NCBI RefSeq assembly: GCF_000935025.1
Contig: NZ_CP010836.1
Location: 1,302,001 to 1,366,000, forward strand
DNA: 64,000 nucleotides
Origin: Sphingomonas hengshuiensis
GTDB lineage: Bacteria; Pseudomonadota; Alphaproteobacteria; Sphingomonadales; Sphingomonadaceae
Reading direction: 5' to 3'
The position numbers and the translations under genes were made by a program. The notes beneath the pieces were generated by a model. The model searched no databases and was not told where the DNA came from. It saw only the letters and a list, made by a program, of their open reading frames with translations. This document shows positions 16,061 to 24,951 of this stretch, piece by piece. Positions within the stretch are counted from its first letter, which is position 1, and every line of letters begins with the position of its first letter.

Positions 16061-17671
16061 TCAGACAGGCTTCAGGCCCGGTTCGCCATGTTCGGCGACA
16101 TAGCTGGCAAAGATCGTGGCGGGCAGATTGGGCTGCGTCACCTTGTCGATGATCTTCAGGTCGCCGCGCCACAAATCGCGCGTCACGTCGCACAGCAGAT
16201 AGCCGCGCTTGTTGCACATCGTCTTGAGGTGCGGGTTCTGCGAGCGCAGCGCGTCGAGCGTCGGCGCATCGGGCAGTTCGCCGTCGCCGCCCGAGGTGAT
16301 CGAGGTGGCGACGAATTCCGAGCTGATGATCTTGCCGTCGCCATTGTCCTGGATCAGATCGCCCGCGAAGTGGCGGTGGATATCGCCGCTGATCGTGATG
16401 ACGTTGCCGGGCCGGTGCTTCTCGATATGCGACAAAAGCCGCCGGCGGCTGCCCATATAGCCCGACCACACGTCCATCCCCGCCATCGGCGCGGCCTCGG
16501 GCGTGTCGCGACGCAGCAGGTTGAGCAGCATCACCTGCTGCGCGATCAGGTTCCACCGCGTCGGCGATTGCTTGAGCCCGTCGAACAGCCACGCCTCCTG
16601 CTCGAAGCCGGTGATCGTGCGGTTGGGCGCGAACACTTCGGGCGTCTGGGGCGAGCGCAGGTCGAAATTGGCCTGGTTCGAGCGATATTGCCGCGTGTCG
16701 AGGACGAAGGTGTTGAGCAGGTCGCCATGCCGCGCGCTGCGGTACATCTGCATCGTGCCGTTCTTCGGGAAGGCGCTCAGCCGCAGCGGCATATTCTCGT
16801 AATAGGCCTGGAGCGCACCGGCGCGGCGCAGCGCGAAGATCTCCGGCGGCATCTCGTTCTCGTCGGTATAGCTCGCCCAGTTATTGTCGATCTCGTGATC
16901 GTCGAAGCTCATGAAGAACGGATGCGCGGCGTGCGCCGCCTGCAAGTCGGGGTCGCTCTTGTAGAGCGCGTAGCGGGCGCGATAATCGTCGATCGAATAG
17001 ATTTCGGGGCCGTTGTGGAAGCGGAACCGCGTGCTCGGCACCGGCTTGCCGGGGTTCTGGATGCGCCAGTCGGGGCCCTCGTAGATATAGTCGCCATAAT
17101 GGAAGACGAAGTCGATCTGCTCCTCGGCGATCCGGCGCCAGGCAGTGAAATGGCCTTCCTCATAATATTGGCAGCCGGCGGCGACGAAGCGCACCCGGTC
17201 GAGCGCAGTAGCAGCCAGCGGCAGTGTGCGGGAGCGGCCGACCATGCTCTGATGGCCGGCGATCTGGAAGCGGTACCAGTAATGGCGATCGGGCTGCAGC
17301 CCCTCCAGTTCGACGTGCACCGCATGGGCCAGTTCGGGCACCGCCATCTTCTGCCCCTTGCGCACCACGCGCTGGAAGCGTTCGTCCTCGGCGACTTCCC
17401 AGTTCACGCGCATCTGCTTGCGGATCACCCCGCCATGCGGATCGAGCGGCTGCGGCGCGAGCCGGGTCCAGATCACGAAGCCGTCGGGCGCCGGATCGCC
17501 CGATGCGACGCCCAGCGCGAACGGCGTGGTCGCGAATTTGGGATTCTCCTCGATATTGTACGGCGGCGGCACGTCCCAGGCGAAGGCGCTGGAGAGCAAT
17601 GCGCCCGCGCCGAGGCAGGCGGTGGAGGAACCGAGCAGGAGCAGCAACTGGCGGCGATCGAAACCGGTCAT
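16061..17671 (-). CDS. phoD: Alkaline phosphatase D (PhoD) family protein, Tat-exported
   Basis: A 536-residue PhoD-like metallophosphatase. The N-terminus has the twin-arginine signal F-D-R-R-Q-L-L-L-L-L-G and a hydrophobic core, so the folded enzyme would be exported by Tat. An N-terminal PhoD_N beta domain (A-L-G-V-A-S-G-D-P near residue 50) precedes the catalytic domain with A-A-G-C-Q-Y, H-Y-G-D-Y-I-Y-E, S-F-D-D-H-E-I-D-N-N-W, V-L-D-T-R-Q-Y-R and I-S-G-D-I-H. Family members are Ca/Fe phosphodiesterases and phosphomonoesterases. The start is ATG 17671; the longer frame begins with TTG. It follows a surface-signalling receptor by 94 bases, suggesting that the receptor and this enzyme handle one organophosphate substrate (inference). 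Confidence 0.87.
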   Translation of the reverse strand: MTGFDRRQLLLLLGSSTACLGAGALLSSAFAWDVPPPYNIEENPKFATTPFALGVASGDPAPDGFVIWTRLAPQPLDPHGGVIRKQMRVNWEVAEDERFQRVVRKGQKMAVPELAHAVHVELEGLQPDRHYWYRFQIAGHQSMVGRSRTLPLAATALDRVRFVAAGCQYYEEGHFTAWRRIAEEQIDFVFHYGDYIYEGPDWRIQNPGKPVPSTRFRFHNGPEIYSIDDYRARYALYKSDPDLQAAHAAHPFFMSFDDHEIDNNWASYTDENEMPPEIFALRRAGALQAYYENMPLRLSAFPKNGTMQMYRSARHGDLLNTFVLDTRQYRSNQANFDLRSPQTPEVFAPNRTITGFEQEAWLFDGLKQSPTRWNLIAQQVMLLNLLRRDTPEAAPMAGMDVWSGYMGSRRRLLSHIEKHRPGNVITISGDIHRHFAGDLIQDNGDGKIISSEFVATSITSGGDGELPDAPTLDALRSQNPHLKTMCNKRGYLLCDVTRDLWRGDLKIIDKVTQPNLPATIFASYVAEHGEPGLKPV

Positions 17672-17765
17672 AGGAAAAGCCCTTCGCAAAGAAATGGCCG
17701 TGCGGCAGGCGCACGAAGGAAGGCGCGGGGCACGGCGCGCGCGGCGCCGTGCCCCGGCCGATGCG

Positions 17766-20762
17766 TCAGAAGGAGAGATTCATCCCCAGGAACACCGTGG
17801 TCCCGCTGCGGGTGACGTTGTGCAGCCGATCATAGATGCTGTTGATCTGCACTTCGGGCTGGTTGGTGATGTTGATCGCGTCCAGCGTCAGCCGCAGCCC
17901 TTTGGCGACGTTCACGAACGCTGCGGCATCGACATAGATCGAGTCCTTGAACCCGTCCTCGCTGATCGCGCTCACGCCGTTGTAGCGCTGGCGCAGATAG
18001 CCCGAGCGATAGTTGGCCGAGCCGCGAATGCCCCACAGCTTGTTCTCATAATAAAGCGTGCCGTTGGCGTTGATGTCCGACAGGCCGGTGATCGGCCCGT
18101 CGAGGCCGTTCTCGCGGCTGTTCGAATCGATCAGCGTGACGTTGCCCAGCACGCCGAGTCCGTTGAAGGGCGCCGGCAGGAACGCGAAGTCGGTCTGCGC
18201 CGCCATTTCCACCCCCGTCAGACGTGCCTTGGCGAGGTTCACCGACTGGGTGAACTGCGCGATATTGGTGTCGGGCGTCAGCCCGGGCGCCAGGCTGGTG
18301 GGCAGGCCGGTGGCCGAAAACGGTATGTCGCGCAGCGTGACGGTGGTGATCAGGTCGTTGATATTCTTGTGGAACACCCCCACCGACACCATGCCGATCC
18401 GCCCGAAATACCATTCCGCGGCGATGTCCAGATCGGTGCTCTTGTACGGCTTCAGGTCCGGGTTGCCGTTGCTGATCGTGTAGACGCCGTTGTTCACCGT
18501 CACGCTGCCGGTGAGCTTCATCGATGCGAGCGCCGGGCGATTGATGTTCTGCGCCGCTGCCAGCCGGATCTGGAGCGAAGGCGTCAGTTCCAGCGTGGCG
18601 TTGAGCGCGGGGAGTACGCCCGAATAATCGGTCTTCACCGTGGTCGGCACGCGCGCGCCGGCCGCGTTGGCGACCAGCCCGTTGTTCACGACATTGGTGC
18701 GATAGGCGCGTCCGCCGACATTGCCGCGAAAGCCCATGCCGCCCAGTTCGCCGTTCCAGTTGAGCTGGAGAAAGCCGGCGTGCGTCGCTTCCGAGATATC
18801 GAAGCTGTTGAGCGTCCGGCTGGTCGGCCCGGTCAGCGTGTGGCTCTTGCCATAGGTGGCGAACATCTTGTCCCAGTCGCCGACGACGAACGACTGGTCC
18901 TTGTGCCCGTCATAGACGACGGCATAGGGCGTTACGGCATCATAGCCGGGCTTGCTGCGGAACTCGGCGGCGTACAGCCCGTCGTTGAACCAGTCCCATG
19001 CCTCGGTCGCGTATTTGCGATAGGCATAGCCGGTGTTCAGGCGAAACACCGGGCTCAACTGGTAGCGCGCGTTGAGAACGCCTTCGCGCAGGCTGGTCTC
19101 CTGGCCGTTCTCGCGGAAATACAGCTCGCGGATCGAATATTTGCTGGGGTCGGTGGTGTCCCACTTATAGCTGTTGTGCGCCGACCCGCCATCGGCCGCA
19201 TAGCTGGTGACCATGCCGCCCTGCGCCTGCAGGTACAGCTTGTCGTCGATCGGCGTCTCATAGCTCGACTTCTCATAGCCGACATGCCCGTCGAGGGTCA
19301 GCGCGTCGCTGGGCTTCCACTCGCCGGTCAGCGCGATCTGGCGGAAGCGATTCTTGTTGATCTGGCGGCGATGCTCGCTGCCATAGGTGGAATTGTCGAC
19401 ATCGGCATAGTTCACGAAGTTGCTCGAATCCCAGCGGATCGCATTGATCTTCGATGCCGCGATCGGCTTGCCGAAATCGGTATAGGCGCCGTTGAAGATG
19501 ATCTCCGATCCGGTCGGGCGGCTCGCGAGATGATATTCGTTACGATCGGTGCGGAATTCGCCGTAGAGGCCGTCGAGCGTCAGCTTGAGCGTGTCGCTGG
19601 GCTGCCACTGGGTCGCCAGCGTCGCGCCCAGCCGCTCCTGCTTGGCGTCCCACACCGACAGGCGGTTTCCCGACGCGAACACCAGATCGCCGGAGAGGAA
19701 CTTCGCCTGGGTCGCCGTGTCGAGCGCGGAGATATCGACGCCGTTCTTCACATAGGTCTGCATCTGCGCGGCAGTGGGCTGGACGGGGTTGTAGGTGTCG
19801 TACCCCTGTTCCTGCGTCTTGCGCTTCGACCAGGCGACCGAGACGAGCACGCCCAGCCGGTTGTCATGGTTGTAGCCGAGCATCGCCGCCAGCCGCGGCT
19901 GGAAATCCTCGGAATAGGTGTTGGTGCCCGCCTTCGCCGACAGCGCGCCGCTCAGCCCCTGCTTGCGCTCCAGCGGCTTGGCGGTGAACAGGCCGATCGT
20001 GCCGGCCATGCCGCCTTCGTTCTGCGTCGCCTGAAAGCTTTTCTCGACTTCGACGCGCGAAAACAGCTCGGAGGCGAAGATGTTGAAATCGAACGCGCGG
20101 TCGCGCGAGCGCTGGCCACGACTGTCCATCGCCGAATCGACGTTGCCCAGCACTTCCATGCCGTTCAGCTGAACGCGGGTGAAATCGGGGCCGAGCCCGC
20201 GCAGCGTCACGCGCCGCCCTTCGCCCGCCTCGCGGTTGATCGCGACGCCCGGGATGCGCTGGAGCGATTCGGCGAGGTTCAGCTCGGGAAATTTGGCCAT
20301 ATCCTCCGCGACAATCACGTCGCGGATCGTGTCGGACTTTCGCTTCAGCGTGCGCGCGGCGCTGACGCTGCGCGCAAAGCCGGTTACGACGATCGTGTCA
20401 CGATCCTCGGCGACGACGGTGTCGCCGCTCTGGTCCTGTGCCGAGGCATCGAGGCCGCGGCCGAGCGTGACGACATTGCCTTCCCAGCTCACGATGCGCA
20501 GCCCGGTGCCCCGCAGCAATTGATCGAGCGCCGCACGCGGTGCGAGCGTGCCCGTCACGCTGCTGGTCCGCACGCCACGCAGTGCTTCCGCCGAAACCAG
20601 GATCTGCAGATTGGTGCGGCGCGCGAAGAGCGGTATCGCGCTGCTCGCGGGCTGGGCAGGAATGGAAAAGACCTGCATCTGCATCGCAGCCGCAGCGGAA
20701 GGCGCGCAAAGACCAGCACCCAGGCCGATCATCGACCCGGTGAACAGCAATTTCCGAAACAT
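17766..20762 (-). CDS. TonB-dependent receptor with STN domain (system B)
   Basis: A 998-residue receptor. A signal peptide (about 1-27) is followed by an STN domain (about 30-105, pattern F-S-I-P-A-Q-P...V-T-G-T-L), then a plug that includes R-K-S-D-T-I-R-D-V-I-V-A-E-D-M-A-K-F-P-E-x-N and L-A-E-S-L-Q-R-I-P-G-V. That version of the plug belongs to the large TBDRs often linked to sugars and complex organic substrates in sphingomonads and Caulobacter. The barrel ends in L-G-M-N-L-S-F. I take ATG 20762 with GGGGGT upstream; an ATG five codons earlier has no good ribosome site. It sits after sigma/fecR on the same strand and before phoD, so its ligand is probably phosphate-containing. Confidence 0.87.
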   Translation of the reverse strand: MFRKLLFTGSMIGLGAGLCAPSAAAAMQMQVFSIPAQPASSAIPLFARRTNLQILVSAEALRGVRTSSVTGTLAPRAALDQLLRGTGLRIVSWEGNVVTLGRGLDASAQDQSGDTVVAEDRDTIVVTGFARSVSAARTLKRKSDTIRDVIVAEDMAKFPELNLAESLQRIPGVAINREAGEGRRVTLRGLGPDFTRVQLNGMEVLGNVDSAMDSRGQRSRDRAFDFNIFASELFSRVEVEKSFQATQNEGGMAGTIGLFTAKPLERKQGLSGALSAKAGTNTYSEDFQPRLAAMLGYNHDNRLGVLVSVAWSKRKTQEQGYDTYNPVQPTAAQMQTYVKNGVDISALDTATQAKFLSGDLVFASGNRLSVWDAKQERLGATLATQWQPSDTLKLTLDGLYGEFRTDRNEYHLASRPTGSEIIFNGAYTDFGKPIAASKINAIRWDSSNFVNYADVDNSTYGSEHRRQINKNRFRQIALTGEWKPSDALTLDGHVGYEKSSYETPIDDKLYLQAQGGMVTSYAADGGSAHNSYKWDTTDPSKYSIRELYFRENGQETSLREGVLNARYQLSPVFRLNTGYAYRKYATEAWDWFNDGLYAAEFRSKPGYDAVTPYAVVYDGHKDQSFVVGDWDKMFATYGKSHTLTGPTSRTLNSFDISEATHAGFLQLNWNGELGGMGFRGNVGGRAYRTNVVNNGLVANAAGARVPTTVKTDYSGVLPALNATLELTPSLQIRLAAAQNINRPALASMKLTGSVTVNNGVYTISNGNPDLKPYKSTDLDIAAEWYFGRIGMVSVGVFHKNINDLITTVTLRDIPFSATGLPTSLAPGLTPDTNIAQFTQSVNLAKARLTGVEMAAQTDFAFLPAPFNGLGVLGNVTLIDSNSRENGLDGPITGLSDINANGTLYYENKLWGIRGSANYRSGYLRQRYNGVSAISEDGFKDSIYVDAAAFVNVAKGLRLTLDAINITNQPEVQINSIYDRLHNVTRSGTTVFLGMNLSF

Positions 20763-20854
20763 TGGTACGACCCCCATTAGGTTTTCGACCTAAGGATGCG
20801 CCAGCTTCGAAAATCCCTCACGACACTTTAAATAAAGTTCCGTTTCAGTCGGAA

Positions 20855-21826
20855 TTACTTTCCGATGAAGATTTCATTTCTATTTCGTGACACATGCGCG
20901 CCGGTGATCCGCGCCACCGCGTCGGCAAACTGCGCCGGCTTCGCCACTTCGAAATAGCCCGTGATTCGATAGCGGGCGATCGCCGGATCGGCGACGTGCA
21001 GCGTCACCTGGTTGTAGCGGTTCAGTTCGGCAGCGGCGTCCTCCACAGAGGTTTCGTTGAACGCTACGCCCCCTTCACGCCACGCCGGCGCCTCGCCCGC
21101 GGCGACCTGCTCGATTCGCGGCGGCGCGTTCGTGGCGGTGGCGGGCAGCGGCTGGCCGGGCGTTGCAACCGGCAGCGATGCCATGGTTCCCGCTCGAAGC
21201 GTCACACGGCGTCCGGCGCGATCACCGCGCCACACCTCCACGCTACCCTCGGTCACGGCGACCACCACCGCCCCCTCGCGCTCGCGAACCGAGAACGCGG
21301 TGCCGGTGGCGCGGACCAGCACGCCGTCCGCCTCGACGATGAACGGGCGGGCGGCGTTGTGCGCGACCTTGAACCACGCCTCGCCGCGTCCCAGCGCGAT
21401 TCGGCGCGTGGCGATGCCGTAGTCGACCTCGACGCGGCTGTCGGTGTTGAGCACCGCGATCGATCCGTCGCTGAGCGCGACTTCGCGAATCTGCCCCTTC
21501 ACGGTTTGATAGGCGGAGGGCGTCGTTAGCAGCCATGGCAGCGCGAGCACCGCCGCGCACGCCGCGGCGACCCCGGCCAGCACAGGTGCGCGCCGCCGCT
21601 GCGGGGCCGCCGAAACCTTGGCAGTCGCGGATGGGATCGCGTCCTGCGCCGTATCGTCGCCATTCTCCAGCAGGGTCAGCGCGGCGCGGGCGCGAAACAG
21701 CGCGCCGCGGTGCCGGGGATCGCGCGCGAGCCATGCATCCATCGCGCTGCGTTCGGCACCATCCAAGCTATTCGCATCGACCCGCAGCGCCCAATGCACT
21801 GCCACATCATCAATATCGGACGACAT
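20855..21826 (-). CDS. FecR-type regulator (system B)
   Basis: A 323-residue FecR protein. It has a cytoplasmic N-domain (V-H-W-A-L-R-V-D...W-L-A-R-D-P-R-H-R), one transmembrane helix near residues 97-114, the FecR domain (V-A-L-S-D-G-S-I-A-V-L-N-T-D-S and F-I-V-E-A-D-G-V-L-V-R-A-T-G-T-A-F) and a C-terminal DUF4974-like part. The start ATG at 21826 lies inside the last codons of the sigma gene, an overlap of 17 bases. The receptor at 17766-20762 follows after 92 bases. Confidence 0.86.
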   Translation of the reverse strand: MSSDIDDVAVHWALRVDANSLDGAERSAMDAWLARDPRHRGALFRARAALTLLENGDDTAQDAIPSATAKVSAAPQRRRAPVLAGVAAACAAVLALPWLLTTPSAYQTVKGQIREVALSDGSIAVLNTDSRVEVDYGIATRRIALGRGEAWFKVAHNAARPFIVEADGVLVRATGTAFSVREREGAVVVAVTEGSVEVWRGDRAGRRVTLRAGTMASLPVATPGQPLPATATNAPPRIEQVAAGEAPAWREGGVAFNETSVEDAAAELNRYNQVTLHVADPAIARYRITGYFEVAKPAQFADAVARITGAHVSRNRNEIFIGK

Positions 21827-22394
21827 GGCACTCCTCACGCACCGGCTCCTCTTCCCGCGGGCTGTAATAATCACTGCCTTGCGCGATACTATGGAGCACA
21901 GCCTTTAGACCGCGGGCAAGGCTGTTCTCGACGACTTTTTCCGATACGCCCATTCGGGCCGCAGTTTCTTTTTGCGACAGGCCCTCCAGCCGGCGCAACT
22001 CGATCGCTTCACGATAGCGCGGTGGGAGATTGGCGATGGCATGGTTGACCATCCTGAGATCCCATCGGTCGCTGGCGATACGCTCGGGCGTGGGCCCTTC
22101 GTCCGCCAGCATATCGAGGTGATCGGACGCCGCCTGGATCTGAACCACCTTTTCGCGCCGGACATGCTGGAGCACGAACGAACGCGCCGTGGTGAAGAAA
22201 TAGGCGCGCGGATCGCGGATATGCGCGACCGAGCCGAGTTCGCTCAGCTTGCAATAGGTTTGCTGGATGACGTCGTCCACGTCGCTGGGCTGCAACCCCG
22301 CGCGTGCCAGCCAACGGCGGAGCGCCGGCTCGTGCGGCAGAATCCGCGTGGCCACCCAACGGAGCGGCTCGCGATTGCCGACCTTCTGCACCAC
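21810..22394 (-). CDS. ECF sigma factor, FecI type (system B)
   Basis: A 194-residue ECF sigma factor with region 2 (D-V-D-D-V-I-Q-Q-T-Y-C-K-L, and A-Y-F-F-T-T-A-R) and region 4 (L-P-P-R-Y-R-E-A-I-E-L-R-R-L-E-G-L-S-Q-K-E-T-A-A-R-M-G-V-S). No ATG is available. I choose GTG at 22394 with GGGGG about nine bases before it; GTG 22391 or the upstream TTG at 22442 are alternatives. It overlaps fecR by 17 bases. It should drive the system B receptor gene. Confidence 0.83.
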   Translation of the reverse strand: MVQKVGNREPLRWVATRILPHEPALRRWLARAGLQPSDVDDVIQQTYCKLSELGSVAHIRDPRAYFFTTARSFVLQHVRREKVVQIQAASDHLDMLADEGPTPERIASDRWDLRMVNHAIANLPPRYREAIELRRLEGLSQKETAARMGVSEKVVENSLARGLKAVLHSIAQGSDYYSPREEEPVREECHVVRY

Positions 22395-22603
22395 GTAAAT
22401 TACCCCCGACGTCAGCGCGACTAGCCAGCCTTGATGACGCAAGCGTTACAGGATGGCGGGCGCGGGGAGAGGGGGCTCGTATATCTGCACGGGCTCGCGG
22501 CCCGGAGAAGGGGATCGCCGTCGGATGGTCATGCCGCTGCGAGAAGCGGCTGGCTGGGGCATATCTGGCCTTCAGTCCGACAGCCAAAGCGCGCTCGCCG
22601 CGT

Positions 22604-23566
22604 TCAACGCTTCCAGCGGCCGATATCGCCCCAGGTTGGCGCCTTCGTGCTCTCGCCCTCGGTAAGGAGGCCGCTTGCAGGCTTTGGCGGATCGAACAGC
22701 TGGCAGGCGGGAAGCGTGTCAGGATCGAGCCCCGCGACTTCCGCCCAAAGCTCTGGACTGGGCTGGGTCGCGCTGAACTTGCGGTAATTCTGGCTGACAT
22801 AGGGCGCGTCGGCCGGGGGCAGCGGATAGCCCGAGAAATAGAAGGATTGCGGCATCATCTCACCCGCCGCATTGGCCTGGAAACCATAGCCGAACATGAT
22901 GCCGCCATCCTTGGTCCGGTCGGGCGTCACGCCGACCTGCATCACCTTACCATCGTCGGCGCTCACCCAGAAGGAATAGCCCTGGCCGCCCGGTCCGATC
23001 CGAGCGCTGTCCTGCGCGCTATAGGGCAGGTGCTTGATGAAGTCGGGGCGGGGCGGATGATTGAGCGGCGAGAACAGGCAGATTGGCGGCATCCATTTGG
23101 GCCTCCCCTTGCCGGCGACGAAATAGGCGATGTTGCCAAGCGAGATGAACTTGCACGAATAGTTGTTGCGGAGCGGAAAGATGGGGAGGCAGAAACTGTC
23201 GTATCGCTCCATCATCGCCCCTTCGCCCGATTTCCCGCGCCAGGTCGAGTCGTAGAAGGTCGCGCCGGAAGAGGTCTGATAGGTCGCGCCCTTGGGGGGC
23301 TTGCCGGCATAGGGCGGCGGATATTTCGCATAATCGGGGCCGTAGACCCGGTACATCGTCCAGGTCGATTGCCACCAGTCCGGCCATTTCGGGTTGGGCG
23401 GCTCGCCTTCCTTGCGTGGATAGACGCAGTCCTGGGTCTGGCACGGGCTGGCGCCGGGCGGATTGTGTGCGCCATAGGTCTGATAGACCTGTGCCGCGGC
23501 AGGAGCGGCGAAGAGGCCGCCCGTTCCTGCGAGAATGGAAATCCATGCGGCCGGCGATCTTGTCAC
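22604..23566 (-). CDS. Secreted Cys-containing protein of unknown function
   Basis: A 320-residue protein that I do not recognise. It has a signal peptide (about 1-25, ending A-A-A-Q). The mature chain is rich in Tyr, Trp, Pro and Gly, and it carries six Cys spread along the chain (two in S-P-C-Q-T-Q-D-C, then in S-F-C-L, Y-S-C-K, P-I-C-L and P-A-C-Q), which fits disulfide bonds in the periplasm or outside. There are no transmembrane segments after the signal. It is divergent from the VioB-like operon across a 311-base gap and lies 209 bases upstream of the system B sigma gene on the same strand. The shared control region suggests a link to the VioB-like genes. Confidence 0.72.
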   Translation of the reverse strand: MTRSPAAWISILAGTGGLFAAPAAAQVYQTYGAHNPPGASPCQTQDCVYPRKEGEPPNPKWPDWWQSTWTMYRVYGPDYAKYPPPYAGKPPKGATYQTSSGATFYDSTWRGKSGEGAMMERYDSFCLPIFPLRNNYSCKFISLGNIAYFVAGKGRPKWMPPICLFSPLNHPPRPDFIKHLPYSAQDSARIGPGGQGYSFWVSADDGKVMQVGVTPDRTKDGGIMFGYGFQANAAGEMMPQSFYFSGYPLPPADAPYVSQNYRKFSATQPSPELWAEVAGLDPDTLPACQLFDPPKPASGLLTEGESTKAPTWGDIGRWKR

Positions 23567-23877
23567 GGGTCCCTCCTAAGGCAGCCTTGCGGGCGCAATC
23601 AATTATATCCCGGATGATTGTCGCGCGGGCTAAGCGCGAATCGCGTATACTATGGTCGATGATCAAGGCAACGGCTATACTTGATTCTGTAAGATTGCGT
23701 CGTTATCATTGCTCAATGTGATTGAAGGCTTGGTTGAAAGAATAGTGAGGAATCACTGTTTCTTGCAGGCGAAGTATTGCGTCCAGATTGGACTTAATTC
23801 GGGATTAACTGAAAATAAGGGCTTATTGTTCGGAAGCAGATGCTCGGAGCATCCGCGCTGCGACAAGGGGGGGAAGA
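23567..23877. other. Divergent intergenic control region, AT-richer than surroundings
   Basis: These 311 bases separate the secreted protein gene (minus) from the VioB-like operon (plus). Base composition is clearly less GC-rich than in the flanking genes between about 23600 and 23830. I see no ORF with coding character. It ends with a strong GGGGGGGAAG ribosome site before ATG 23878 and contains the palindrome at 23839-23853. Confidence 0.6.
23839..23853. promoter_or_regulatory. Candidate operator: 6-bp-arm palindrome before the VioB-like operon
   Basis: GATGCT-CGG-AGCATC, perfect arms with a 3-base centre, ends 25 bases before the ATG at 23878. Either a repressor site or a small leader hairpin is possible. 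Confidence 0.35.
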
Positions 23878-24951
23878 ATGGAGACGCCCGAGGGACCCGA
23901 TATCGGCGAGGTGAGGCTGGCCTGGATCGAACCGGCCAGCGTCCTCGGCGTGCGCAAGCTGGTGCAGGGCGCGATCGACATCGAGTTCGCGACTCTGCCG
24001 CCCTATCTCTACGCGTCGATGACGATCCTGCCCGAGACGAACGCAGCGGCGAAGGCGCGGCTGCAATCGATCATTATGCAGGAGATGATCCACATGTGCC
24101 TCGCCTGCAACATCATGAATGCGATCGGCGGGACGGTGCGGGTCAACGCGCCCAGCTATCCGGGGCATCTCCCCGGCGATGTCGGCGGCAAGCTCGTCAT
24201 CCACCTCTATCCCTTCTCGCCGGAGGCGATGGCGCAGGGCATGGCGATCGAAAAGCCGCTCGATCCGGTGCAGCCAAAGCTGCTCAGGTCAGGCGCGAAG
24301 TCGCCGGTCACGATCGGCGAATATTATGAGCGGCTGAAGGCCGCGTTGTGCAAGCTGCCCGCCTCGGCATGGAAGCCCAACCGCAACCAGGTGAATGACG
24401 GCCAGTTCTTCCAGGGGCAGGTATTCGCGGTCCATAATTGCGATGATGCCTGCCGCGCGATCGACCAGATCGTCTCGGAAGGGGAGGGCACGCCGGTGAC
24501 GCCCGAGAACAAGGGCAGCCCGCTCGATTTCCAGAACGAGCTGGCCCATTTCTACCGCTTCTGGGAGGTCTATCGCAACCAGGTGATCGAGAAGGATGTG
24601 GCGGCGGGCCCGGATGATTCGGGCTATAAATGGGGCGGCACGCTCGGCGTCGATTATGCCCAATCCTATCCGGCGATCGTCGATCCCGAGGAGCATAAAT
24701 TCAAGGGCGAATCCGCGGCAGTGCGCGCTGCGCAGGACAAGTGCAACGCGGCCTATGCGGCGATGATCGCCGCGCTCGCCGCCGCGTTTTCGGGCAAGAA
24801 CGGCCAACTCGGCGTCGGGGTGCGGGCGATGTTCGATCTGCGCATGGCCGCGATCCAGGCGCTCAACACCCCGATGAAGAATGGCAAGGTCGCCGGACCC
24901 GCCTTTCTTCCGCCCAAGCGTAGCGGCGCCAGCAAGGGAGCGGCGGCATGA
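23878..24951 (+). CDS. Ferritin-like protein resembling the C-terminal half of VioB/RebD
   Basis: A 357-residue cytoplasmic protein with the PF12902-type ferritin-like four-helix domain of VioB and RebD/StaD, which couple two imine molecules in violacein and indolocarbazole synthesis. Candidate di-metal ligands are Glu36 (D-I-E-F-A-T-L-P-P-Y-L-Y-A), Glu69 and His72 (Q-E-M-I-H-M) followed by a helix N-I-M-N-A-I-G-G like that of VioB, and Glu221/His224 (N-E-L-A-H-F-Y-R-F). VioB carries this domain after a large N-terminal region; here it is a free-standing first gene. ATG 23878 has a strong ribosome site. The stop overlaps the next gene (ATGA). The chemistry in this organism is unknown. Confidence 0.76.
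   Translation: METPEGPDIGEVRLAWIEPASVLGVRKLVQGAIDIEFATLPPYLYASMTILPETNAAAKARLQSIIMQEMIHMCLACNIMNAIGGTVRVNAPSYPGHLPGDVGGKLVIHLYPFSPEAMAQGMAIEKPLDPVQPKLLRSGAKSPVTIGEYYERLKAALCKLPASAWKPNRNQVNDGQFFQGQVFAVHNCDDACRAIDQIVSEGEGTPVTPENKGSPLDFQNELAHFYRFWEVYRNQVIEKDVAAGPDDSGYKWGGTLGVDYAQSYPAIVDPEEHKFKGESAAVRAAQDKCNAAYAAMIAALAAAFSGKNGQLGVGVRAMFDLRMAAIQALNTPMKNGKVAGPAFLPPKRSGASKGAAA

Noticed and set aside
17358..20780. An 1140-codon open frame on the plus strand
   Set aside because: It lies opposite the system B receptor, which has a full set of receptor motifs and a signal peptide. The plus frame has none.
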